DNA of 46,861 bases from Furfurilactobacillus siliginis (GTDB taxonomy: Bacteria; Bacillota; Bacilli; Lactobacillales; Lactobacillaceae). The translations under genes were made by a program, and so were the position numbers. Shown piece after piece: positions 22,900 to 31,225 of this stretch. The notes under the pieces were generated by a model. It was given only the letters and a program-made list of their open reading frames with translations. It did no database searches and was not told the DNA's origin. Within the stretch, counting starts at the first letter, position 1. Each line of letters starts with the position of its first letter. The DNA is taken from positions 1 through 46,861 of the forward strand of contig NZ_JQCB01000002.1 of assembly GCF_001437435.1 (NCBI RefSeq), read 5' to 3'.

Positions 22900-23388
22900 A
22901 TGACCATTAAAATTCAGGGAAAACCATTAGGCATTAACAAGCGTATTGAGGTAAAGCCAACCATCGCTTTAGTTGATAAGGGAGATGCAATGATGATTCA
23001 AGCATTGCAAGCTAACTTGGATGAAACCAAGGATGAAATTAAGCGAAAGCGAGAAGCCGAAGAGAACAAGAAACTCGAAGATTCACTTTCTCCAGATGAA
23101 TTGAAGCAGAAAAAGGCCGATGACGAAAAGAAGAATCTTCAAGACAGTGTTCAGAGCATGCAGGAAGAGCGAGATTACGTAAAAAAAGTCTTTGACTATT
23201 TTCAACTAGCCTTGCATTTGACTGAACGCCAAGTTGAAAAAGCCAAGGAAATTATGAGCTTTGAAGACATGGGTAAGTATTTGTATTACGTGATTGGTCG
23301 TATCAAAGGCCGTTCTGATGAAGATTTTGATCTAGACCAGAAGATTGAAGCTGAAAAGTCAAAGGGTGAAGACCCAAAAAAAGATTAG
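22900..23388 (+). CDS. Tail assembly chaperone gpG-like
   Basis: The 162-residue protein has a short beta-rich start, a charged coiled coil (KDEIKRKREAEENKKLEDSL, about 45-90) and a helical domain (VKKVFDYFQLALHLTERQVE). It coats the tape measure protein during tail assembly. At its 3' end an A7 run allows a -1 shift into the next frame, giving a gpGT-type fusion of about 233 residues. GGAGGGA precedes the ATG. Confidence 0.85.
   Translation: MTIKIQGKPLGINKRIEVKPTIALVDKGDAMMIQALQANLDETKDEIKRKREAEENKKLEDSLSPDELKQKKADDEKKNLQDSVQSMQEERDYVKKVFDYFQLALHLTERQVEKAKEIMSFEDMGKYLYYVIGRIKGRSDEDFDLDQKIEAEKSKGEDPKKD
23376..23382 (+). other. Predicted -1 ribosomal frameshift site (A AAA AAA)
   Basis: Seven A residues aligned as A-AAA-AAA in the gpG frame lie two codons before its TAG. 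A -1 slip continues as AGA TTA GTC CGG and enters the frame ending at 23600. Tail chaperone pairs in long-tailed phages are commonly linked this way. Confidence 0.8.
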
Positions 23389-23393
23389 TCCGG

Positions 23394-23600
23394 TTGCATA
23401 AGGCGATTGTCGATGTCAAAAACGAACGTGAGGATATGCGCCTGATTGAACAACATTTACTGGTTCAATCAGGCGTTATCACGAGCAGTCTTGAAGATGA
23501 AGATTTTTTCCTGTTCATGGAAGTTATGGCTGCTAAAGAACGTGACGATCGCGCGGTAGATCCTGCTGATGCCTTTAAAGCGATGAGAGGAGGAGCTTAG
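23394..23600 (+). CDS. Tail assembly chaperone gpT-like extension
   Basis: This frame (HKAIVDVKNEREDMRLIEQH..., ending DAFKAMRGGA) has no ribosome binding site. Its apparent TTG start lies just after the gpG stop, so it is probably made only as the C-terminal part of the frameshift product (72 extra residues from 23382). The T domain recruits the tail tube protein. It abuts the tape measure gene directly. Confidence 0.8.
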   Translation: MHKAIVDVKNEREDMRLIEQHLLVQSGVITSSLEDEDFFLFMEVMAAKERDDRAVDPADAFKAMRGGA

Positions 23601-26600
23601 TTGCAAATTCAAGATGTAATGGCCACTCAGATTGCAATCGACACGGTAAGTGCCACTAACAGTATGAGTGGATTGACCAATGCTGTTAAGGCGACGATGA
23701 ACGCTTGGAAAGCACAAGAAGTTGCCCTCCGGTCGGCTGGCGATAGTATGGGGGCAGCGGAAGCAAGATACAACGGACTTGGGCAAACCATCGATAGTCA
23801 AAAGACTAAAATTAGTGAGCTAGTTCGACAACAAAATGAGTTGATCAATGTTGATAAAGACGAAATGAAGGCATTTGGTGCTTATACTATGAGCATCAAA
23901 GAAGCTAGAGATGAGCAAGATAAACTAGATACCTCAATTGAGTCAAATCGGGAAAAATATGATCAACTCCAAAATACCATTGAGAAATTAATTAAAGGTC
24001 GAGAAGAAGATTCTGGTGTAACTAAAGCAGACGCAGAGGCATATCTAAAATTACAAAAGCAAATAGATAGTGCCAATCGTCAGTTATCTTCTTATGAAGC
24101 GCAGGAGCAACGAGCTAAAGATTCGCTCGGGTATTATACAAGTGGATTAAGTGACCTGCAGAAGGGATACCGGCAAGCCCAAGATGCCTCAGTAGCGTAT
24201 GTTGCTAGATTGGAAGCAGAGGGTCATACGACTGATGCTCAACGTTCAAAGTTAACCAGTCTTAACTCATCTTTGGAGAATCTGTCCAAACAACAGAAGA
24301 TTCAGGAATCTGAGCTTAGCAAAATAGCAGAAGAATCAGGAGTAGCCAGTGAGGCATACACGAAACAAAAAATTCGTGTTGACCAAACGGCTACTTCTTT
24401 TGCTAAAGCGAAGCAAGAGGCTAGTCAACTTGAAAAAGAACTGAGTAAGGAACCGACTACTTGGTTTGGCCGTGTACGTACTAGCGTGCGAGGACTGCGT
24501 GGGGAGACTGAGAGCGCTCAGAAGTCTACTAGCCGACTTGGTGACATCATCAAGGGTTCTTTTGTTGGTGGATTAGCTGTTAGTGGTATTCAGGCTATTA
24601 CTGGAAAGCTCCATGAGGCAATCCAAGCTGGTGCGGAGTTCAACAAAGAACAAGACACGATGCGAACCGTGTGGCATTCCTTGACGACTGAAGCACCAAA
24701 AGATGGCGATGCACTAATTAGTTACATCAACAAGCTTGGTCAGTCTACCATCTACTCAACTGACACCATCAACAAGATGGCTCAATCGTTTTATCATGTT
24801 CACAGCAATGTTCAGGAGACAAAGAGTTGGACTAATTCATTTGTCGCGTTAGGTTCAACCCTGCACATGACTAACGATGCGTTGGCTGAATCTGGGGAGC
24901 AATTTGCCAAGATTGTTGCTGGTGGTAAGGCTAGTCAAGAAGATTTGAACGTTATGATCAACCGGTTTCCAATGTTTGGTGAAGCCATTCAGCAGGCAAC
25001 GGGAAAATCGATGAAACAACTTCAACAGATGTCTTCGCAAGGTAAATTGAGTGCTAAAGAGTTTGAAGAGGCGCTCGATTTTCTTGGTAAGAAGTACAAG
25101 TCGGGGACAACTGAGGCAATGACATCGTTTCAAGGGATGTCGATGTATTTATCATCCAGGCAAGCAAAACTGTTTGGAGATATTGAGAAGTCTAGCTTTA
25201 ACATGAGCAAATCAGTTAAATCTGACTTACTCAATCTGACTTCTGATAAGTCGATGGAGAATTATGCCAAGGGAATCTCTGCAGGTATCGCAACACTAGC
25301 ATCAGGTGCAACAAAAGCACTGGATTACATTTCAGCACACAAGGAAGATCTGCTAGGTGTTGTCTCCAATTTAGCGAAGATTGCGAAGCTACTCTTTGAT
25401 GGAGCTTGGGGCGTTGTCTCAGGCACAATCAACCTAATTGGTAACGCTTTTAGTGCTATGAGTGGAAACGCTAAAAAGAGCACTGATCCAGTCAAAAATT
25501 TGAATCGTTTGCTAGGCGGACTTGCTAAGCATAAAAGCGTGATTAAAGGTGTTGGTGGTGCTTTAGTTGCTGCATTTGCTACGGCTAAGCTGATGAGCGG
25601 TGTTACTTCGTTAGCTAAAGGTATTGGAACTGTTGCCGATTCTTTAAAGGGAGCAAAAGTTGCTGAAGAAGAATTAACATTTACTCAGAAGGCACTAAAT
25701 TTAGCTACCAAAGCGAATATTTTTATCGCAGTCGCAACGGCAATCGTTGCTTTAGGCGTCGCCCTGTTCGAGTTGTATAAGCACAACAAGAAGTTCCATG
25801 ATTTCGTCAACGGTATTGGTGAGGCGACCAAGAAAGCATTCAATGGTGCCATTAAAGCTATCGGAAAGTTTGCTAACGGTATTAAGAAGTCCCTATCCTC
25901 AGCTGGTAAATGGATTAGTAAGAACTGGAAAGGATTACTGTTAACCGCAATATTTCCGATTGGTGCGCTCACTAATTTATTCCTGAAGGATACAAAGCTT
26001 GGTCAGTCAATTAGTAAGTGGGTTACCAGTGCCTTTAAGTCAGCCGAAAAGGGGCTGAGTAAGGCATGGAGAGCATTTACTGGTGTTCTGAAAAAGATGT
26101 TCAAGGGTATAGGGGCAATGTTGATTATCACGATTGCCTTTCCATTGGGATTAGCAATGACCCTGTTAAAGCCCGTAGTGAAGATCATGAGCAAACTCAT
26201 TTCTGAAATGGGTAAGTGGTGGTCGAAGAACATTTCAAAGCCGTTTGAAGACGGATTTAAGAAAGTTGGTAAATCTGTCGGTGGATGGTGGACAAGTAAT
26301 ATTTCGAAACCAATTGGTAAGGGACTAGATGCCATTGGTCGGGATATTTCGAACGGTTGGAAGTCGTGGAATAAAACACAGAATTCATGGTCTAAAACCA
26401 CCGAAAAGACATGGCAGTCTCATTGGGATAGCTTCAATAAAACATTGGGTTCTAAATGGAACGACATGACGAACGCGACTGGTAAATGGTACAGAGATAC
26501 TTCCAAGTCGTTTGGCAGTTGGTCTAATGGATTCAAGAAGGACTGGAGCAACCATTGGGATAACGTGAAGTCTTCTCTAGGTAGTCACTGGAACGATATG

Positions 26601-28085
26601 TATAACAACACCAATGTGTTTGGCAAATCGTTACATGGCTGGTTAGATTCATTCACCAGTACTTTCCAGAAAAATTGGAAGAACTTTGGGGATGCGTTAG
26701 GCAATATTTGGAACAATGCTTGGAGCGGTATTAAGAGCGTTGCTCACGATGCCATGAAGGCAGTTGTTGATATAATCAACACTGGTATTAGTGGGATTGA
26801 TAGTGTTATTCACACGTTCGGTGGTGAAGCTAAGGCAATTGCGCCAATTAAGTTTGCGAATGGAACTGAAAATGGTCGTGTGACACATAACATACTTGCT
26901 ATGCTAAATGATGGGAATGACAGCCCTGAAACTGGCAACAAAGAAATGATTATTAAGAGTGATGGTCGTAAACGTCTTGTTCAAGGCAAGGACACAATTG
27001 TTCCTTTAGAAACTGGTGATGCAGTTGTTAAGGCTAGTGACACTCGTGACTATATGTACGCCAATGGTGTTTATCATTTCGCAACAGGTACCGGCGCATG
27101 GGACAGTATTAAGTCTATGGCTAGTGGTGCAAGTGAATGGATTGGTGACAAAGTTGGAGACGTGGAAAAATGGCTAGGCGATAAGACTAAAGCTGTAGCA
27201 GATTTTTTTAAGAATCCTGTAGCTAAGGTCACTGAGGTGTTTGATCGTTATGTTAGTGGATTCAAAAACATGTCAGAATTTGCTACTGACTTCGCCAAAC
27301 CTGCTGGACACTACATCATAAAAACCGGTGAAAGCTGGTTCAAAAAGCTTTTCGATAAGCTTAATGACGATTTGAGTGCACCATCTGGTGCTGGCGTACA
27401 GCGTTGGCGTGACCAAGTAGAAAAAGCCTTAGCTAAAAACGGGTTATCCACGGATGGCAGTATGATTAACCGTATTTTGCGGCAAATTGCTACTGAATCT
27501 AGTGGGAACGAAAAGGCTCGGCAGGCTGGTGCAGATCCTGACGGGGATGGGTCAGGCCCAGCGATGGGGCTTATGCAGACAAAACGTGGGACGTTTAATC
27601 ATTGGAAGTTTGCTGGTCATGGCGATATTTTTAATGGTTACGACAGTCTACTTGCTGGTCTGGCATACGCCAAAGCAACCTATGGACCGAGTTTAAGCTT
27701 TTTAGGGAATGGTCATGGATATGCTAATGGTGGTGAGGTATCAACGCACCAGTTAATTGAAGTAGCTGAGGGCAATCGCAAAGAAATGGTCATCCCAATG
27801 GATATAACCAAGCGGAGTCGTGCTTATCAGTTACTAATGCGCGTTCTAGATCAGTTCTTCCCAGACATTAATATCGCTCGTAATGGAGGCGGAAGCACCG
27901 TTCCAGCAACAACCGATAATTCTAAACTGGAACAACTGATGAAGCAGAACAATCAGTTGGTTCAACAGAATAACGATTTGACTGGTACTCTTATCCAAAT
28001 CGTTAGCGCGCTGGGTGTTGATATGCCAGGGCTCGCTAATAAGATGAGTAAGTACCAAGCTTTACATGATTTTCAGGCTAATTAG
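23601..28085 (+). CDS. Tape measure protein with C-terminal lytic transglycosylase
   Basis: The 1494-residue protein sets tail length. The first about 290 residues are coiled coil. A conserved tape-measure core (about 340-530, KEQDTMRTVWHSLTTEA; MFGEAIQQATGKSMKQLQQM) is followed by hydrophobic helices (about 650-720 and 840-870). A region rich in evenly spaced tryptophans follows (about 870-1060). Near 1260-1370 is a soluble lytic transglycosylase-like domain with the likely catalytic Glu in IATESSGN, plus AMGLMQ. The TTG start follows AGGAGG by 8 bases. The enzyme would open peptidoglycan during DNA entry. Confidence 0.92.
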   Translation: MQIQDVMATQIAIDTVSATNSMSGLTNAVKATMNAWKAQEVALRSAGDSMGAAEARYNGLGQTIDSQKTKISELVRQQNELINVDKDEMKAFGAYTMSIKEARDEQDKLDTSIESNREKYDQLQNTIEKLIKGREEDSGVTKADAEAYLKLQKQIDSANRQLSSYEAQEQRAKDSLGYYTSGLSDLQKGYRQAQDASVAYVARLEAEGHTTDAQRSKLTSLNSSLENLSKQQKIQESELSKIAEESGVASEAYTKQKIRVDQTATSFAKAKQEASQLEKELSKEPTTWFGRVRTSVRGLRGETESAQKSTSRLGDIIKGSFVGGLAVSGIQAITGKLHEAIQAGAEFNKEQDTMRTVWHSLTTEAPKDGDALISYINKLGQSTIYSTDTINKMAQSFYHVHSNVQETKSWTNSFVALGSTLHMTNDALAESGEQFAKIVAGGKASQEDLNVMINRFPMFGEAIQQATGKSMKQLQQMSSQGKLSAKEFEEALDFLGKKYKSGTTEAMTSFQGMSMYLSSRQAKLFGDIEKSSFNMSKSVKSDLLNLTSDKSMENYAKGISAGIATLASGATKALDYISAHKEDLLGVVSNLAKIAKLLFDGAWGVVSGTINLIGNAFSAMSGNAKKSTDPVKNLNRLLGGLAKHKSVIKGVGGALVAAFATAKLMSGVTSLAKGIGTVADSLKGAKVAEEELTFTQKALNLATKANIFIAVATAIVALGVALFELYKHNKKFHDFVNGIGEATKKAFNGAIKAIGKFANGIKKSLSSAGKWISKNWKGLLLTAIFPIGALTNLFLKDTKLGQSISKWVTSAFKSAEKGLSKAWRAFTGVLKKMFKGIGAMLIITIAFPLGLAMTLLKPVVKIMSKLISEMGKWWSKNISKPFEDGFKKVGKSVGGWWTSNISKPIGKGLDAIGRDISNGWKSWNKTQNSWSKTTEKTWQSHWDSFNKTLGSKWNDMTNATGKWYRDTSKSFGSWSNGFKKDWSNHWDNVKSSLGSHWNDMYNNTNVFGKSLHGWLDSFTSTFQKNWKNFGDALGNIWNNAWSGIKSVAHDAMKAVVDIINTGISGIDSVIHTFGGEAKAIAPIKFANGTENGRVTHNILAMLNDGNDSPETGNKEMIIKSDGRKRLVQGKDTIVPLETGDAVVKASDTRDYMYANGVYHFATGTGAWDSIKSMASGASEWIGDKVGDVEKWLGDKTKAVADFFKNPVAKVTEVFDRYVSGFKNMSEFATDFAKPAGHYIIKTGESWFKKLFDKLNDDLSAPSGAGVQRWRDQVEKALAKNGLSTDGSMINRILRQIATESSGNEKARQAGADPDGDGSGPAMGLMQTKRGTFNHWKFAGHGDIFNGYDSLLAGLAYAKATYGPSLSFLGNGHGYANGGEVSTHQLIEVAEGNRKEMVIPMDITKRSRAYQLLMRVLDQFFPDINIARNGGGSTVPATTDNSKLEQLMKQNNQLVQQNNDLTGTLIQIVSALGVDMPGLANKMSKYQALHDFQAN

Positions 28086-28099
28086 AAAGGAACGATGCT

Positions 28100-28933
28100 A
28101 TGGGATTAGGACATTTTTATATAAAAAAGCAGGGGCAGCCAGAAATTGATCTGACTGCCTCTGTTGATTGTATTGACGTGCTAAAGGTTGATTATGGTTC
28201 GCCACAAATCACGCCACAGTATTTGACCTTGGCTGGTTCAGATGGTGAACAGGTTCAAACGGTGATTTTTAACCCATCAATAATCACACTTCACGTAAAC
28301 ATTGAAGCAGATAGCGCTGAAAGTTTTAGTGTTGCGATGGATGATGTTTATCGGCTAATCATGTCGCGAGAACTGATTCGAATTAGGGATGATGTGGAGC
28401 CGTTTAAGTGTGCTTATGTTATTCCGAAGCCGTTTGATGTTTCTCAAGCTGATGGTATGTACGACACAACCTTTGATATTCAATTCGACAACCCCTATGG
28501 CTTTAAGTTTAGTGTAAAGAACTCAGATGAGGTTGTTGAAGACGATGAGCTGATTGGACTTGGAATGCATTTACCCTTGGAGTATCCGATTCCGTTTAAA
28601 TTCACGGATTCAAGGTTCAAGGTATTCAATCCAAGTGACGTGGCGATTGACCCGTATGTTAACCGCCATCAATTGAAGATAACGATTAGTGGTCAAGGTT
28701 CATTCACCATCCAAAACGTGACCAACAACACGAGTCTGCAATGCACACACGTACTACAAGGCTCAGATGTCTTTGTCTTAGATGGTGTCCGTTCGTATCT
28801 AAACGGAAAGTCCATTGGTTTGGAAACTGATTTTGGTCACCTGCAGTTAGAACAGGGCGATAACGAGATTGCGATAACAGGCTTGAACAATCCTAACGTT
28901 ACGTTCAGTTTTCCGTTCATCTATCTACGATGA
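28100..28933 (+). CDS. Distal tail protein (Dit)
   Basis: The 277-residue Dit forms the baseplate hub. The N-terminal ring domain (about 1-140) includes VLKVDYGSPQITPQYLTLAG and FDIQFDNPYGFKF. The C-terminal galectin-like domain (about 150-277) includes QLKITISGQGSFTIQNVTNN and LNGKSIGLETDFGHLQLEQG. AAAGGA precedes the ATG. It overlaps the tail lysin gene by 4 bases. Confidence 0.88.
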   Translation: MGLGHFYIKKQGQPEIDLTASVDCIDVLKVDYGSPQITPQYLTLAGSDGEQVQTVIFNPSIITLHVNIEADSAESFSVAMDDVYRLIMSRELIRIRDDVEPFKCAYVIPKPFDVSQADGMYDTTFDIQFDNPYGFKFSVKNSDEVVEDDELIGLGMHLPLEYPIPFKFTDSRFKVFNPSDVAIDPYVNRHQLKITISGQGSFTIQNVTNNTSLQCTHVLQGSDVFVLDGVRSYLNGKSIGLETDFGHLQLEQGDNEIAITGLNNPNVTFSFPFIYLR

Positions 28934-30555
28934 GAACGAAAGATAAGATCGTTGTTCAAGACAGTAAACGCCTGTACACAGAGGTCTTGACCAGCGTTGA
29001 TTTTGATTCGTTTCAATGGACCTGGCAGAAGAATGGTGAACTGCAGTTGGACTTTACAGCTTATGGTGATGGGTCGGCAGCTTGCGAGCTACTGACGGTT
29101 GAAAACTCAGTTTGGTATCAAGATCAGGAGTACATTCTGAAACAACCGAACTGGGATTATAAAGATGGTCAGGAAGTTATAACAGCGACTGCAACCCATG
29201 TGTTTTATCAATTAGGTTATCGACGGCAGAGAGCGAAGAATGACGGGGCTCATGACTACACCATTGAGTCAGCGCTTGACTATTTGTTAAACGGTCTGAA
29301 TACAGGTTTTAGTTATCAGATTCATGGTCAGTTTGGTACAAAGTCGATGACAGACTTTGGTAACTGTTCGTTAACGGATGGTATCAGCACGATTATGGAA
29401 ACATTTAATGTGTATGCCTATTATCCAGACAATAAGGTTGCTCACTTCTACGACGAAGATAGTTTCTGTACGATGACTGACAATGTTTTTCGTTACCGGA
29501 ATAACACTGAAGAAGTCCAGATGAACTTTGATTCCACCACTATCGTAAATACCGTTGTTGCAAGCAGTTCGGTAACACGTGACGTAACGACCACTACAAC
29601 GACAGATGGACAGGGGCAGGATAAGATCACCGTGATGATTAATTGGGGTGAATCTCAAAAAGGTGCTTTCTACAGTAGTCCGAGTGGCCGTACTGGTCCC
29701 AACTCGTATGACTGTTCAGGATTCGTTTGGTGTGCAATGAAGAATGCAGGATTTTCAGTTCCTTCGTACGCTTGGGCAACGCCAGCAATGAACAACGATA
29801 TTACTGGAGCGCACACGTATTTTGACCAGATTGATTTGAACGCAGCTCAACGTGGCGATGTTGTTGTCACCGGTGGTCCAAACGGTGGTGGTGCATTGGG
29901 TCACACGTTCATTTTGTTAGAGGCGTTTCATGGTGATGCAACGAAAGTACTGCAATGTTCAGGCGACCGTGGTGTAAATGATGTTGGAACTTACCAGTAT
30001 GCATCCGTTGATGGTCAGGTAGTTGTAGGGAGACCTAAAGGCGTAACGCAATCAAGTACAGAGACGGATACAACGCAGGTGCCAATGTTCGACCCATTCA
30101 CTGTTGTTAATGAAGAAAGTGTTTCACGATGGGGCGAATGCGATGGGGATGACGTAACGTCTGACACCATTGATAATCCTGATGATATGAGGAAGTTTGC
30201 ACTGTCGCAGATGCAAAGTGAACCTGTTACAACGCTAAGCGTGACTATGGCAAATGGGGATGTTCCAAATCGTGGTGAGAAATGGACGTTACAGGTTATT
30301 CCAGCCAGTTATCAGACCGTTGTTGAAGCTGTAGAGATTCAAAAGTATCCGATGAGTTCCAAACCTGCTCAAGTTACATTGAACAACCTACAGCGTAACT
30401 TTTTTGACAGTCTTTCAGCTAATCAACGGCAATTGACAAAGGTGACTGATCGACTGACGAAAATTCAAGGATCGTCAACTGAGCCGATGTTTGAAAATGC
30501 AATGATTACTGATCCTGATTTAGTGAAGACGTTAAAACAGCTTGGAGGTGTTTGA
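28930..30555 (+). CDS. Tail-associated lysin (Tal) with NlpC/P60 domain
   Basis: The 541-residue protein has an N-terminal tail hub/endopeptidase-like domain (about 1-200). An NlpC/P60 peptidase insert follows (about 235-365) with catalytic Cys in YDCSGFVW (about 261), His in LGHTFILLE (about 324) and a downstream polar residue. The C-terminal domain resumes the hub fold (RWGECDGDDVTSDTIDNPDD; KWTLQVIPASYQTVVEAVEI). It should cut cell-wall peptides at infection. It ends one base before the SD-adjacent start of the next gene. Confidence 0.88.
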   Translation: MRTKDKIVVQDSKRLYTEVLTSVDFDSFQWTWQKNGELQLDFTAYGDGSAACELLTVENSVWYQDQEYILKQPNWDYKDGQEVITATATHVFYQLGYRRQRAKNDGAHDYTIESALDYLLNGLNTGFSYQIHGQFGTKSMTDFGNCSLTDGISTIMETFNVYAYYPDNKVAHFYDEDSFCTMTDNVFRYRNNTEEVQMNFDSTTIVNTVVASSSVTRDVTTTTTTDGQGQDKITVMINWGESQKGAFYSSPSGRTGPNSYDCSGFVWCAMKNAGFSVPSYAWATPAMNNDITGAHTYFDQIDLNAAQRGDVVVTGGPNGGGALGHTFILLEAFHGDATKVLQCSGDRGVNDVGTYQYASVDGQVVVGRPKGVTQSSTETDTTQVPMFDPFTVVNEESVSRWGECDGDDVTSDTIDNPDDMRKFALSQMQSEPVTTLSVTMANGDVPNRGEKWTLQVIPASYQTVVEAVEIQKYPMSSKPAQVTLNNLQRNFFDSLSANQRQLTKVTDRLTKIQGSSTEPMFENAMITDPDLVKTLKQLGGV

Positions 30556-30775
30556 AATCGCAATTAGTGTAATTAAAGCGTTGGAAATTATTGTGAGACA
30601 GTTTCCAATTAATTTTAAGGATTTAGCTGGCAGGCCAGAGCTTTATGACAAGCGAGAAACGGATAAGCTAATTCGGGCATCAAACAGATTGAAATCTGCA
30701 GATGGTACAGTTTGGGAACCTTCAATTAGTAATGATGGCGACGTTGAGTGGAAGAAGGTGATGGCGGATGAGTGA
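30542..30775 (+). CDS. Small baseplate-region protein (about 72-77 residues)
   Basis: The product ends in SADGTVWEPSISNDGDVEWKKV (partial) and looks like a small tail accessory protein. The start is unusual. A perfect GGAGGTG at 30544-30550 is followed at 6 bases by ATC (30557), one base after the Tal stop, with no ATG, GTG or in-frame TTG at the right distance. TTG 30542 would overlap that site and lacks its own. Its stop overlaps the next ATG. Confidence 0.6.
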   Translation: MEVFEIAISVIKALEIIVRQFPINFKDLAGRPELYDKRETDKLIRASNRLKSADGTVWEPSISNDGDVEWKKVMADE

Positions 30776-31223
30776 GTTTAGTTTAACTAGAATCGAGAAG
30801 AATTCATTCGCCGAAATCCATAGTGTTTTGTGGTCTAACTATGAAGTGATTATGAAGTCACTTAGCGGATTAACTGGTGCATTAATCAGTGAGGATTGGA
30901 TCAGTGAAGCAGGTTTAACTTCGCTTGAGGACATTGATCTAACAAAACCAAATGATCGTCAATTGTATAGATGGCTCATTACGTACTATGACGTGATGGA
31001 AGAAAACCTTCGAACTGTTGGTCTTTACGCAAATGACCAGCAGATTCTAGCACCGCCGGATTATAACGAATATGTAACTGTTAGCTTGTGGCGACCAGAA
31101 GGACTGGTTGCTGACGAGGAATATGTAAATAAACACAACAAGAATATTGGGTACATTGAGGCGCGCATAGGTTCATTCTATGACGCCTTTTTTGATGCTC
31201 AATTATTGAATGAAGGAGAGTAA
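30768..31223 (+). CDS. Baseplate-region protein of unknown function (151 residues)
   Basis: The product (MSEFSLTRIEKNSFAEIHSV; LYRWLITYYDVMEENLRTVG; SLWRPEGLVADEEYVNKHNK) is helical and acidic. It lies between Tal and the receptor-binding baseplate protein. Small helical proteins here often chaperone or attach the fibre. Its start overlaps the previous gene and it ends 2 bases before the next. Confidence 0.65.
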   Translation: MSEFSLTRIEKNSFAEIHSVLWSNYEVIMKSLSGLTGALISEDWISEAGLTSLEDIDLTKPNDRQLYRWLITYYDVMEENLRTVGLYANDQQILAPPDYNEYVTVSLWRPEGLVADEEYVNKHNKNIGYIEARIGSFYDAFFDAQLLNEGE

Positions 31224-31225
31224 CT

